Shown here one piece after another: positions 1-8,314 of a DNA stretch of 64,000 nt (its first letter is position 1; every line of letters starts with the position of its first letter). The notes below the pieces were generated by a model. The model was not told where the DNA came from. It ran no database searches and worked only from the letters and a program-made list of their open reading frames with translations. Origin of the DNA: an uncultured Spirochaetales bacterium (GTDB lineage: Bacteria > UBP6 > UBA1177). The position numbers and the translations under genes were made by a program. Location: contig CACYHH010000004.1 in assembly GCA_902774115.1 (NCBI GenBank), positions 310,001-374,000 of the forward strand, written 5' to 3'.

Positions 1-1
1 C

Positions 2-1243
2 GGAGCCGGTGCCGGAAACAATACGACTGATATTCAGGGCAAAACCTACGGTTACGCATACAACGGCATGTACAGCCTTGACAACAACGGCGACTATACA
101 AGCATGATGAGCGGAACGAGTGCGGCCACACCGGTTGCGGCAGGAGCGGTAGCACTTATGCTTGCGGCAAATCCTGAACTCACCTTCTCTGGGGCAATGA
201 ACTGCATCAAATCTTCCGCACGCAAACCTTCAAACAACTGTTCCGAAGGTGCATGGACAATGCAGAGCGACGAATGGATCGACGGCGGTTCGAAAGAACA
301 CTCGCCATGTTACGGATTCGGTATAGTTGACGCCAATGCAATGGTTGTCGGTGCAAAGAACGGAACATGCGGTGCATGCGTTGCAACGGCTAAGGTTGAC
401 GGATGTTTCGGCAACAGCTACGACAAGGACGACGACTGTGACGGAACAGTTGACAACGGCTGTCCTGACAACGGAAAAGGAAAAGCCGGTGATGCATGTT
501 CCGAAGCATCAGAATGCATAAATACTGCGGCAAATCCAAAGTGTATAACCGATGAAGGCTGGACCGGCGGCTACTGCTCCGCTGAATGCACGAAAAACAA
601 CGACTGCTACAACGGCAACAGCAAAGTTGAATGTTACCAGGGCCAGTGCATTGCGAAATGCAGCTACAACACCGTCCGTTCGGGTTATGCATGCATTTCA
701 AACAAAATCCTTCCTAAAGGAACCGAAACCGTTGCAAACTGCGGAAACGACATTAAGGAAGAAGGTGAAAAATGCGACGGCGGCTACAAATCATGCACAT
801 CCATCGACGACCGTTTCACCGGCGGAATCGCTTACTGCAACAAAAACTGCACAGGTTATGACACAAGCACCTGCGAAGGCGGCGGCGGAGTTCTCTGCGG
901 CAACAACAATGTAGATCCGAACGAAATCTGCGACGGCGACACCATACCGTGCAACCAGCTTGCAGGAGCACCCGAAAACGGAACTGCAAAATGTGCGGCA
1001 AACTGCCTTGGCTGGGACAAATCGGGATGCTATTCAGGCGGAAACAATTCCGGCAACGACAACGGCGGCAACAGTTCTTCCGACAACGGCGGTAATAGCG
1101 ACAGCTGCGGAAACGGTCTGCTTGATCCGGGCGAACAGTGCGATGACGGCAACAGAATGGACGGCGACGGCTGCTCCAAATACTGCATGAAGGAGGTCGG
1201 AGGAAAATCATCCTCATCCGGCTGCTCCGTAACGGTTTTCTAA
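2..1243 (+). CDS. Subtilisin-like serine protease, C-terminal part (5' end outside window)
   Basis: The frame is open from base 2, so the start and the Asp and His catalytic regions lie upstream of the window. The visible part begins at the end of the S8 peptidase domain: MSGTSAATPVAAG holds the catalytic Ser (codon at 119-121). About 300 Cys-rich residues follow, with a DDDCDGTVDNGC segment and three units of the CGN...D.GE.CD type. The last unit is close to the Myxococcota disulfide repeat (CDDGN....GDGCS). The protein ends SSSSGCSVTVF, a GCS motif like the sorting tails of the genes at 2941-5102 but with no membrane helix after it. It is probably a secreted or surface protease with disulfide-braced repeats. 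The protease assignment rests on the Ser motif alone. Confidence 0.8.
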   Translation, partial: GAGAGNNTTDIQGKTYGYAYNGMYSLDNNGDYTSMMSGTSAATPVAAGAVALMLAANPELTFSGAMNCIKSSARKPSNNCSEGAWTMQSDEWIDGGSKEHSPCYGFGIVDANAMVVGAKNGTCGACVATAKVDGCFGNSYDKDDDCDGTVDNGCPDNGKGKAGDACSEASECINTAANPKCITDEGWTGGYCSAECTKNNDCYNGNSKVECYQGQCIAKCSYNTVRSGYACISNKILPKGTETVANCGNDIKEEGEKCDGGYKSCTSIDDRFTGGIAYCNKNCTGYDTSTCEGGGGVLCGNNNVDPNEICDGDTIPCNQLAGAPENGTAKCAANCLGWDKSGCYSGGNNSGNDNGGNSSSDNGGNSDSCGNGLLDPGEQCDDGNRMDGDGCSKYCMKEVGGKSSSSGCSVTVF

Positions 1244-1294
1244 GTTTTGTGTTTTTCTTTTCAATAAAATCAATAACTTAATCGGGAGATCAGA

Positions 1295-2944
1295 ATGAAA
1301 CTCAAAAAGTTCCACTTTATCCTTTTTATTGTTTTTTTTATTTTTGCGGCATGTTCCGAAAGCAAAAAAACAGAAGAACCGAATAGCGACGACGATATCC
1401 TGAACGATCATGATGCAGAAGAGATATATCCTGATCAAGATCAGACGGTCGATCCTGATGAAGACAGCGTGGAACCGACGGACGAAAAAGCGAAAAGCCC
1501 CGATTTTGAAGATCTCGAATGCGGAACTTCTTTCGGAGACTACGCCTGCGATTTCACTCTTCCGCTGGATTCCGGAGAGTGGAACTTCGCGGAAAATTAC
1601 TCGAAAGACGAAAACTACCTTTTTGTATTTTACCGCGGAACGAACTCGACGAGTAAAAAGATCTGGTCAACGCGGCTCTACAATCTGTTCGACAAAGCTC
1701 CTGAAAACATTCACTTTTTCTTTTTGGTAGACAACGATCAGGCAGACATCGTCGAAGAAAAAATCCAGATAATAAAAGATTCTGTTGCAGATGCTTTCGA
1801 TATGGTCGGGAACTCCGATATTATGAAAAAAATCCATATTGTTTCGGAGTCTGCTTCGAAAACCGACCCGTGGATAGCTGAACTGCTGAAAAACAATTCC
1901 GACTTTTTCTTCGGAATAGACAGATTCCGCAGAATAAGACAGGGCGGCTCCTTTTCAAGCTGGAATTCGAGCACTCTCCCGCCGGAATTCGACAACCTCT
2001 ACAAAGAAGCCGAACTTTACGATTACGAAAAGAAAACATCTGTTTTTATTGAAGAAAATTCCGACAATTCGAAGGTTTTCAAAGGTCTTGACCATGTTCC
2101 TTTTGATGAAGAAGGGTGGACTAAAAATATCGATTTTTCGGTAAATTTCGAAGGACTTTCCGAAAACGGCGGGCTTTACATAATGCTCGAACAGATCTGC
2201 GATACACCGAAGAGCTGCGAATGGGACAGGCTGGAACGGCTTTTTCTGTGCGACGAGAACGGTGAAAAATGCGAAACCGAAATCGGCCGCTGGATCACGA
2301 CCTACGGCAGAAGCAGCAAATGGCTCACAGACATCACGCCGCTGAAACCGATGTTTGAGAAAAACGGGAAATACAACTTCAGGTTTACCGTTGACGGAGA
2401 CTACTACGTCAACAATCTCGATTTTATTTTTGTAAGAAAAGATCTGCCTGCCGGAACGCTGGAAACGCTTTTCAACCAGAGGGAACAGTTCGATGAAAAC
2501 TACAATTCGCATTTCGAGCCGAAGACGATCAGAAACGACAGCATAAAAAAAGCTGAAATCGTAGCATTCATAACCGGACACGGCAACGGCTCCGAGGAAG
2601 CCAACTGCGCCGAATTCTGTCAGTTTGAATCGGTTTTCACAGTCAACGGCAACGATTTCGTAATCGACTTCGACAATGCAGGAACATCTGACGGCTGCTT
2701 TGAAAAAGTAACCGACGGAGTTGTACCCAACCAGTACGGCTCATGGCCTTACGGACGTGCCGGATGGTGCCCCGGGCAGGATGTGAAACTCATAAGAATC
2801 GATATTACCGAAGCACTCGTCAGCGGAGACAACACTTTTTCTTACTCCGCATATCTTGACGGAAAAATTTATGAACCTGTAGTCACCGATGAAAGCGGCT
2901 ATCGCGCCGAAATTTACCTTTCAAGCTATCTTGTGATTTATTAG
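1295..2944 (+). CDS. Lipoprotein with PNGase F-like C-terminal domain
   Basis: The 549-residue product starts with a lipoprotein signal peptide (FIFAAC, Cys about residue 20), then an Asp/Glu-rich linker to about residue 65. The middle is unrecognised. Residues 422-549 resemble the C-terminal jelly-roll domain of peptide-N-glycosidase F: a GHG near the start, a CAEFC pair, then GSWPYGRAGWCPG and a DIT segment. That domain normally packs on a second jelly roll to cleave N-glycans from Asn; I could not identify the catalytic acids, so deglycosylation is not claimed. GGGAG lies 8 bases before the ATG. The gene follows the protease by 51 bases and meets the next gene tail to tail with a 4-base overlap. 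It is probably a cell-surface protein. Confidence 0.75.
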   Translation: MKLKKFHFILFIVFFIFAACSESKKTEEPNSDDDILNDHDAEEIYPDQDQTVDPDEDSVEPTDEKAKSPDFEDLECGTSFGDYACDFTLPLDSGEWNFAENYSKDENYLFVFYRGTNSTSKKIWSTRLYNLFDKAPENIHFFFLVDNDQADIVEEKIQIIKDSVADAFDMVGNSDIMKKIHIVSESASKTDPWIAELLKNNSDFFFGIDRFRRIRQGGSFSSWNSSTLPPEFDNLYKEAELYDYEKKTSVFIEENSDNSKVFKGLDHVPFDEEGWTKNIDFSVNFEGLSENGGLYIMLEQICDTPKSCEWDRLERLFLCDENGEKCETEIGRWITTYGRSSKWLTDITPLKPMFEKNGKYNFRFTVDGDYYVNNLDFIFVRKDLPAGTLETLFNQREQFDENYNSHFEPKTIRNDSIKKAEIVAFITGHGNGSEEANCAEFCQFESVFTVNGNDFVIDFDNAGTSDGCFEKVTDGVVPNQYGSWPYGRAGWCPGQDVKLIRIDITEALVSGDNTFSYSAYLDGKIYEPVVTDESGYRAEIYLSSYLVIY

Positions 2945-3951
2945 AAAAGATCCGATACGAACCGGCAGACATTCGAAATCATGGAATAGAACGATTCCAG
3001 AGCGGAATTGTCATCGATCAAAGAAACCGTGCAGCCGGAACTTGCCGCCTGTTCGCTTGCCTCAACGGCATCCTCGCCGTTGCAGATGTAATAGCTGTTT
3101 TTGACTTCGCTTTCGTCAAGAACTCCGTTCCTGTCGGTATCAGCTCCGCTCAGGAATTTTTTGCCGCCGTTTGCACAGTGGTCTCCGGCAGGTTCGTCAA
3201 CGACACTGAGCAGAGAATCATAGCCGTCGTCACCGGCTTCTCCGGCTTCTCCCTCGATACCTGCTTCACCGGTCTCACCTTTGTCACCGCGCTCGCCTTT
3301 TGCACCCTGAGCGCCGTCTTTTCCGTCAGTTCCTGCAATTCCCTGTTCGCCTGGTTCACCCTGACTTCCCTGAGGACTTTCGCCGTTGCAGACATATTCT
3401 ACAGAAATTTCCGAATCTTCGATTGTTCCGTTTCCGTCAGAATCAAAACTTGTCTCTACTTTCAAACCTCCGGCAGCGCAGTTTTCACCGGCAGGTTCTT
3501 CGTTTACAACAAATGTAGTCGCATTTCCGTTTGCGCCGTCTGTACCATCTTCGGCATCGTGAACATCTATTTGAATCGAGCCGTTATCCCCTTTTTTGCC
3601 GTAACACAGCGTCATCTCGGATGCCGAATCGATATTTCCGTCGTCGTCACAGTCAAGTCCGCTTGATATCGTAACTGACGGTTTACATATCTGGGAGGAA
3701 TTAAGCGACGGAACAGCCAGCATTTTACAACCGTCGGTGCCGTTTTCACCGTTACAGATATAAACCGGCGGCAGAAGTTCGTCGTTTTCATCCAAATGAC
3801 CGTTTGAATTGGAATCTTCACCGAGAGAAACAAGAACCCCACCGTTCGGACAATTCTCGTTACCTTTGTCCAGAGCAGTCGTCTCAATCAGCCAGTCAGC
3901 ACACAGCTGAGCCGAAACAAAAACAGAAATCAGCAAAATTATTTTTTTCAT
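2941..3951 (-). CDS. Collagen-like surface protein with EF-hand-like Asp repeats, degenerate tail
   Basis: This 336-residue exported protein has a signal peptide (MKKIILLISVFVSAQLCA). It contains repeated units of the pattern C..GG....G.D.N.NG.LD..E....YVCNG, resembling the domain labelled DUF7151. They surround a Gly-X-Y collagen-like stretch at about residues 189-245. The D.N.NG.LD segments look like calcium-binding loops. The C-terminus reads SSGCTV and then an amphipathic stretch ending VCRFVSDLF. It lacks the membrane helix and basic end of its paralogue just upstream, so its anchor looks lost or altered. An AGGAGG ribosome site overlaps the stop codon of that paralogue, so the two are co-transcribed. 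It probably forms a filamentous surface structure. Confidence 0.8.
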   Translation of the reverse strand: MKKIILLISVFVSAQLCADWLIETTALDKGNENCPNGGVLVSLGEDSNSNGHLDENDELLPPVYICNGENGTDGCKMLAVPSLNSSQICKPSVTISSGLDCDDDGNIDSASEMTLCYGKKGDNGSIQIDVHDAEDGTDGANGNATTFVVNEEPAGENCAAGGLKVETSFDSDGNGTIEDSEISVEYVCNGESPQGSQGEPGEQGIAGTDGKDGAQGAKGERGDKGETGEAGIEGEAGEAGDDGYDSLLSVVDEPAGDHCANGGKKFLSGADTDRNGVLDESEVKNSYYICNGEDAVEASEQAASSGCTVSLIDDNSALESFYSMISNVCRFVSDLF

Positions 3952-3959
3952 AACGCCTC

Positions 3960-5102
3960 CTAATTGCGAGACTTTTTCAATGCAAAAAGAGCAAAAACCG
4001 CCATCAGAAGAGCAAAAACAGCTGAAATCAAAGTTCCGTTTTCATCTATACTTTCCAAAGAACAACCTGATGCCGAAGAACCGAGACCAGCCTCTTCGGC
4101 ATCACGCCCGTTGCAGACATAATAAACACTTTCAAGATCGATTTCCTCTTCGTCAAGTACACCGTTGCCGTTTGCGTCAAGTCCGACTTCGATTTTTTTG
4201 CCGCCTGCCGCACAGTTTTCGCCTTTCGGTTCGTCAACTACCGCAACAAGAGAAGTGGAACCGTCTTTGCCGGGTTCACCTGTCGCACCTGTAGCACCCT
4301 GCTCGCCCTGATCGCCTTTCGGACCTTGATCGCCTTTTTCACCCTGCGGACCTGTCGCACCGTCTTGACCATCAATCCCAGGTTCACCTTGTTCTCCTTT
4401 GTCACCAGGTTCACCTACATACCCGTTTTTACCGTTGCAGACATACTTTGTGTCTGTTACTTCATTTGCATCAAGTTCACCATTGTTATTGACATCTACC
4501 CCGACTTCGATTTTAACACCGCCGTTCTTACAAGATGTGGTTTCATCGGTTATTTCCGTAATTTTTGACAGTGCGTTTTTGCCATTACTGCCGTTTTCAC
4601 CGTTGCAGACATATTCGGTTTTCGTAACCTCGTTTGCATCAAGCGTTCCGTTCGCGGTTTTATTGTCGAGTCCGGCTTCGACTTTAATGCAACCGTTCGA
4701 ACATGGACATTCACCGTTTCCGGCAGCTAATTCGGTGGTCTTGATCAATGCGTTTGCTCCAGGCTGACCGTTGCATACAGGAAGATCGTCGCCTCCGACA
4801 GTAACTACGATACCTCCCGCGCCGCTGCAGTAACTTCCGTCAGCAACCGCTACGGAAACCGCCGGTGCCGAGCCGTTTTCACCGTTTTCACCGTTGCAAA
4901 CATATTTAGTCTGTCCGTTGTCGACTTCGGTGTCCTCAAGCGTTCCGTCTCCATTGACGTCGGCACCGATTTCGATTTTGATTCCGCCTTCTGCACAGTT
5001 GTCTCCGGCAAGTTCATTCATCATCCTGACAAGCATATTGTCTGCCGAAAGAGCCGCAGAAAAGAAAAAACTAAAGAAAATAATAAAAGCAGATTTTTTC
5101 AT
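3960..5102 (-). CDS. Collagen-like surface protein with MYXO-CTERM-like GCS anchor
   Basis: The product has 380 residues and a signal peptide ending near residue 19. At least four C..GG....G.D.N.NG.LD..EV...YVCNG units (DUF7151-like) flank a Gly-X-Y stretch at about residues 228-286. The C-terminus is a tripartite sorting signal: SASGCS (Cys 347), a short acidic spacer, a hydrophobic helix at about residues 358-375, then KKSRN. This matches the layout of MYXO-CTERM-type signals, in which the Cys is thought to be processed and the protein moved to the cell surface. The downstream neighbour is a paralogue that lacks the helix. The gene is divergent from the lipoprotein gene at 5300 across 197 bases of AT-rich DNA. 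Confidence 0.85.
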   Translation of the reverse strand: MKKSAFIIFFSFFFSAALSADNMLVRMMNELAGDNCAEGGIKIEIGADVNGDGTLEDTEVDNGQTKYVCNGENGENGSAPAVSVAVADGSYCSGAGGIVVTVGGDDLPVCNGQPGANALIKTTELAAGNGECPCSNGCIKVEAGLDNKTANGTLDANEVTKTEYVCNGENGSNGKNALSKITEITDETTSCKNGGVKIEVGVDVNNNGELDANEVTDTKYVCNGKNGYVGEPGDKGEQGEPGIDGQDGATGPQGEKGDQGPKGDQGEQGATGATGEPGKDGSTSLVAVVDEPKGENCAAGGKKIEVGLDANGNGVLDEEEIDLESVYYVCNGRDAEEAGLGSSASGCSLESIDENGTLISAVFALLMAVFALFALKKSRN

Positions 5103-5215
5103 AATAACTCCTCAAATGATCAAAAACAATGAACGTTCTATAATCTTTAAATCGGAGAAAAATTCAAGTTTAGAGCGCTCTGAGAGGGAATAATATTTTT
5201 TCTTTCACTTTTTTA

Positions 5216-5243
5216 TTGAAAAAAAACTTTTTCGGGTTAGAAT
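5216..5243 (+). promoter_or_regulatory. Promoter for the 5300 lipoprotein gene
   Basis: TTGAAA and TAGAAT are separated by 16 bases. The -10 is followed by ATTTTGCGCG, the same GCG-containing start region seen at other promoters in this window. Confidence 0.6.
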
Positions 5244-5299
5244 ATTTTGCGCGTTTGAGTTGATTTGACATTTAATGTTATATTTTTTGGAGGTTTAAA

Positions 5300-6082
5300 A
5301 TGAAGAAAATGTCTTTTGCATTATTACTTGCAGTTCTTTTCATGTTTGTTGCATGTGGCGATGATCCGACTCCTGTTGTAGTAAATCCCGACAATGAACC
5401 TGCTGAAGATTCGGATGTTAACGATGAAGACTCAAATGAACCGACTGAAGCTCCTGAAACAGATGCCGATGCAGACAGTGATCCGACACCGGTTGACAAC
5501 AACTGTGCAAATGACAATCTTGGCAAGACTTGTACAACTGACGGTGATTGCGGTGCCTGCATGATCTGCGCTACAGGCGGAAAATGCGTAAAAGGCTGCA
5601 CCGAAGACAGCGAATGTACATTGTCCGGAACAGTTTGCAACAAGAAACTTGCACGTTGTTTAAGTGCTTACGCTTCAGGCAAAGCATGCTCCGAAGCAAG
5701 CTGCCCGACAGGATGCTGCTATGCAGAAAAAGGTCTTACCGGTCTTAAATGCGCTACCGGTGAAAACGCAACAGCTGCAGTATGCGGTCTTTGCCCGCAG
5801 GGTCAGATCTACTCTCCGGAAGATTCAAAATGTGTAAATGCCGCTTGCTCGACCACCACTGACGATTGTCCGTCAATCAATGCCGGTGCAACCAATCCTG
5901 CGGCAAAATGCTATGCTTGCAAAGCCGGCGAATATATCTGCCAGGCAAAAACTTCGACATCAGGTTGCTCCGCAGGCGCAGTTATCAACGCAGCACAGTG
6001 TGTTCCGGCTGGTCAGCAGTGTGTTGAAGGCGTAAGCGAATGCTGCTCCGGTATGCCTTGTGTTCAGGGTTACTGCTACTAA
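5300..6082 (+). CDS. Cys-rich lipoprotein with acidic linker
   Basis: This 260-residue lipoprotein has a clear lipobox (MFVAC, Cys about 19), an Asp/Glu/Pro linker to about residue 62, and a Cys-rich domain with about 28 cysteines in short loops. Many are of the form C..D.DC..C..C or EC....C, which suggests a compact disulfide-bonded extracellular domain. I recognise no enzyme motif. The ribosome site is TTGGAGG, 7 bases before the ATG, and a promoter lies at 5216. It appears to be a single-gene unit; a weak ATCTG/CAGAT hairpin follows the stop. It may act as a surface adhesin or binding protein, but that is only a guess from composition. Confidence 0.75.
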   Translation: MKKMSFALLLAVLFMFVACGDDPTPVVVNPDNEPAEDSDVNDEDSNEPTEAPETDADADSDPTPVDNNCANDNLGKTCTTDGDCGACMICATGGKCVKGCTEDSECTLSGTVCNKKLARCLSAYASGKACSEASCPTGCCYAEKGLTGLKCATGENATAAVCGLCPQGQIYSPEDSKCVNAACSTTTDDCPSINAGATNPAAKCYACKAGEYICQAKTSTSGCSAGAVINAAQCVPAGQQCVEGVSECCSGMPCVQGYCY

Positions 6083-6183
6083 TCATTTGATCTGAAATCA
6101 GATTTTCCCGAAAATTCACCGATTTTTCTTGAAATAAACTCTCATATCATTAGATTTACGCGGTTTTTTTAAAGGAGTTTTTT

Positions 6184-6918
6184 ATGTACAGTTTACTTAT
6201 TTCTTTAAGTATCGGTCTTGCCGTCGGCTTGCTTTTGGGTTTTTTGGTAAATGTCGGACTCGGTATTTTTCTCGGTCTTTTCGCTTTCTTCGCCGCTTTC
6301 ATATTTTTTCAGAGATTTTTCTCTAAAAAATTGCAGTCAATTTTTATGGAAGCAAATATTGACATACAGAAGCAGCACTTCGACAAAGCTATCGAGACTT
6401 TGAAAGAGGGTTACCGCTACAACAAATATGCGTTTCTTGTCCAGGCACAGATCGACACGCAGATCGGCATAATCCTCTATTCTCAGAAAAAATTCGGAGA
6501 GGCTTACAAATATCTCAAAAACTCGAATCCTAGAATAATGATGGGTTATCTGATGTATATAATCGGCTGCATCAAGAACAAAAAAACCGAAAACATCGAT
6601 AAAAACATAGATCTGCTCATCCGCTTCAACAAAAAGGATCCGTTCGTCTATTCAGTAATTGCTTATATTTATGAAGAAGAACTCGACAACCGCGAAAAAG
6701 CTCTCGCTACGCTGACGAAAGCAACAAAAATCATGCCCGACAACCCGAAAATCAAGGAACATCTACTTGCTTTCCAGAACAACAAAGAGTTCAAAATGGA
6801 AAAATACGGCGAGCAGTGGTATCAGCTCATGCTTGACAGAAAAGGGCTCACGAAACTTCAGAACAAAATGATAAAGAACCAGCAGAAAAGCATGGGTGTC
6901 AGAACTTTCACGCGGTAA
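6184..6918 (+). CDS. Membrane-anchored TPR-like protein
   Basis: The 244-residue product starts with two adjoining hydrophobic segments (residues about 3-45, rich in Gly, Leu and Phe) that probably form a membrane hairpin. A helical cytoplasmic region follows with tetratricopeptide-like units: QKQHFDKAIETLKEGY, QKKFGEAYKYLKNSNP and DNREKALATLTKATKIMPDNP. Such proteins usually act as scaffolds for complexes at the membrane; the partner is not known. AAAGGAG precedes the ATG by 6 bases. The next gene starts 9 bases after the stop, so the genes at 6184, 6928 and 7450 form one operon. Confidence 0.7.
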   Translation: MYSLLISLSIGLAVGLLLGFLVNVGLGIFLGLFAFFAAFIFFQRFFSKKLQSIFMEANIDIQKQHFDKAIETLKEGYRYNKYAFLVQAQIDTQIGIILYSQKKFGEAYKYLKNSNPRIMMGYLMYIIGCIKNKKTENIDKNIDLLIRFNKKDPFVYSVIAYIYEEELDNREKALATLTKATKIMPDNPKIKEHLLAFQNNKEFKMEKYGEQWYQLMLDRKGLTKLQNKMIKNQQKSMGVRTFTR

Positions 6919-6927
6919 TCGGCAATC

Positions 6928-7440
6928 ATGAATATTTCGATTTTAGAAAAACGGGGGATAAACCCGAAAATCGCCGGTTCGTTTCAGAAAGAACCTGAAC
7001 TTCTCGATTTTTCGCTCCGGATCCTCGAAAAAGCCGATCTCAATGCAAATTCGTTCAAAAACTTTGTCCGTTACACCCGCGAGATCGGACTGCGTGAAGG
7101 CAAACCTTTTGACGAAATTTTCGAATCGGCGGGATTTTTCAAGATTCTCGACGATGCAGCGCTATCGGAAAAAACGAAAGGCGAAGAGCTTATGAACCGG
7201 CTTTACAACCTGCGATACCCGTTCTGGAGCAAAAAACAGGCAAATTTCACAAAACTTAAAAACAAATTCTGCGCCGCGACCGGAGGAGAAATAACCTTTC
7301 CCGATTTCGCGGAAGGAAACAGTTTCAAGATTTCGTTCACTATCAAAAATGAGAACGACATCGAAAAAATCGAGCGGACAATAGCTTCCGCGCTGCCGCT
7401 TCTCCGTGAATCACTGAAAGAAATCAAAGAAAACTCATAG
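6928..7440 (+). CDS. Hypothetical protein, 170 aa
   Basis: I do not recognise this protein. It is soluble, mixed alpha/beta, and has no signal peptide or membrane segment. The N-terminal 90 residues are helical and charged, and the last 60 contain alternating beta and helix (ITFPDFAEGNSFKISFTIKN, then a helix to the end). It sits between the TPR membrane protein and the cobalamin adenosyltransferase with gaps of 9 bases on each side, so it is translated from the same message. No strong ribosome site is visible. The reading frame keeps the codon style of its neighbours, which supports a real gene. Confidence 0.65.
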   Translation: MNISILEKRGINPKIAGSFQKEPELLDFSLRILEKADLNANSFKNFVRYTREIGLREGKPFDEIFESAGFFKILDDAALSEKTKGEELMNRLYNLRYPFWSKKQANFTKLKNKFCAATGGEITFPDFAEGNSFKISFTIKNENDIEKIERTIASALPLLRESLKEIKENS

Positions 7441-7449
7441 GAGGAAAAA

Positions 7450-7971
7450 ATGGAAAATTGCACTGGTTACGTTCAGGTATATACCGGCAACGGCAAAGGA
7501 AAAACGACGGCGGCCTTCGGGCTTGCGCTGAGAGCGGCGATGGCTGGCAAAAAAGTGTTTATCGGTCAGTTTGTAAAAGGAATGCCCTACAGCGAACTCA
7601 AAGTTCCAGAATTTATCAAAAATATCGAAATCAGACAGTACGGCGCAGACTGTTTCATAGTCAAAGTTCCGACAGAACACGACATCAAAATCGCGCGTGA
7701 CGGTCTTCATGAAATGGCGGAAATCCTCAAAGCGGGAAAGCACGACGTCGTTATCATGGATGAAGCAAATATCGCCCTTTTCTACAAACTTTTCTCAGCA
7801 GAAGAACTCATAGATGCAGTCAAAAACCGCGCCGGACACGTTGAAGTCGTCATCACCGGCAGATACGCGCCGCAGGAAATAATAGACTTCGCCGATCTCG
7901 TCACCGAAATGAAGGAGATCAAACACTACTACACGAAAGGCGTCGAAGCGAGGACCGGCATCGAAAAATAA
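7450..7971 (+). CDS. cobO: Cob(I)yrinic acid a,c-diamide adenosyltransferase (CobO/BtuR type)
   Basis: This enzyme transfers the 5'-deoxyadenosyl group of ATP to cob(I)alamin or its precursors, making the B12 coenzyme. The 173-residue protein has the family's P-loop, GNGKGKTTAAFG at residues about 13-24, an acidic VVIMDEANIA segment near residue 100, and the typical C-terminus YTKGVEARTGIEK. Length is normal for the family. An AGGAGG ribosome site overlaps the stop codon of the preceding gene. No other cobalamin gene or B12 riboswitch is visible nearby, so in this context it more likely serves corrinoid salvage or maturation than a local biosynthetic operon. Confidence 0.92.
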   Translation: MENCTGYVQVYTGNGKGKTTAAFGLALRAAMAGKKVFIGQFVKGMPYSELKVPEFIKNIEIRQYGADCFIVKVPTEHDIKIARDGLHEMAEILKAGKHDVVIMDEANIALFYKLFSAEELIDAVKNRAGHVEVVITGRYAPQEIIDFADLVTEMKEIKHYYTKGVEARTGIEK

Positions 7972-8034
7972 CCGCTTTCACCTGGTAAAAGCTGCGGAAT
8001 TTCTCAAATTACCGGAACAAAATCTCCAAAACTC

Positions 8035-8062
8035 TTGACTTGAACAGCTTTCGGACTAAAAT
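8035..8062 (+). promoter_or_regulatory. Promoter for the 8086-9744 operon
   Basis: TTGACT and TAAAAT are separated by 16 bases, followed by TTTTTCG. It lies 24 bases before the start codon of the small regulator gene. Confidence 0.65.
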
Positions 8063-8085
8063 TTTTCGTTTTTTAGGAGTATGCT

Positions 8086-8298
8086 ATGGAAAAAGAAAAG
8101 ACAAACAATTTAAAAACAATAAGGGAACAAAGACTTATAAGTAAAACCGAGCTTGCCCGCGAAGCCGAGATCTCGCTCGTAACTCTCGACAGAATAGAAA
8201 GGGGCTACGACTGCCGCCTTTCGACAAAAAGAAAGATCATTGAGGCATTGGGTCTTACTTTCGACGAAAAAGATGAAGTTTTTCCTGAAAACAATTAA
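8086..8298 (+). CDS. Small XRE/Cro-type helix-turn-helix protein
   Basis: The 70-residue protein is essentially one HTH_3 domain: TIREQRLISKTELAREAEIS followed by the recognition-helix region LVTLDRIERGYDCRLSTKRK and a final IIEALGL helix. It probably binds DNA as a dimer. AGGAG lies 7 bases before the ATG. It is the first gene of an operon with the lipoprotein at 8315 (16-base gap) and the 9175 gene. It may regulate its own promoter, but I see no obvious operator palindrome between the -10 and the start codon. Confidence 0.85.
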   Translation: MEKEKTNNLKTIREQRLISKTELAREAEISLVTLDRIERGYDCRLSTKRKIIEALGLTFDEKDEVFPENN

Positions 8299-8314
8299 AA
8301 AATGAGGTAAAAAA

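Noticed and set aside
3150-4767. Gly-X-Y regions as a possible phage tail fibre module
   Set aside because: Signal peptides, DUF7151-like units and the sorting tail point to cell-surface proteins, and no phage gene is nearby.
6090-6104. Hairpin ATCTG-CAGAT after the Cys-rich lipoprotein gene
   Set aside because: The stem has only 5 AT-rich pairs and the T run is short, so I do not call it a terminator.
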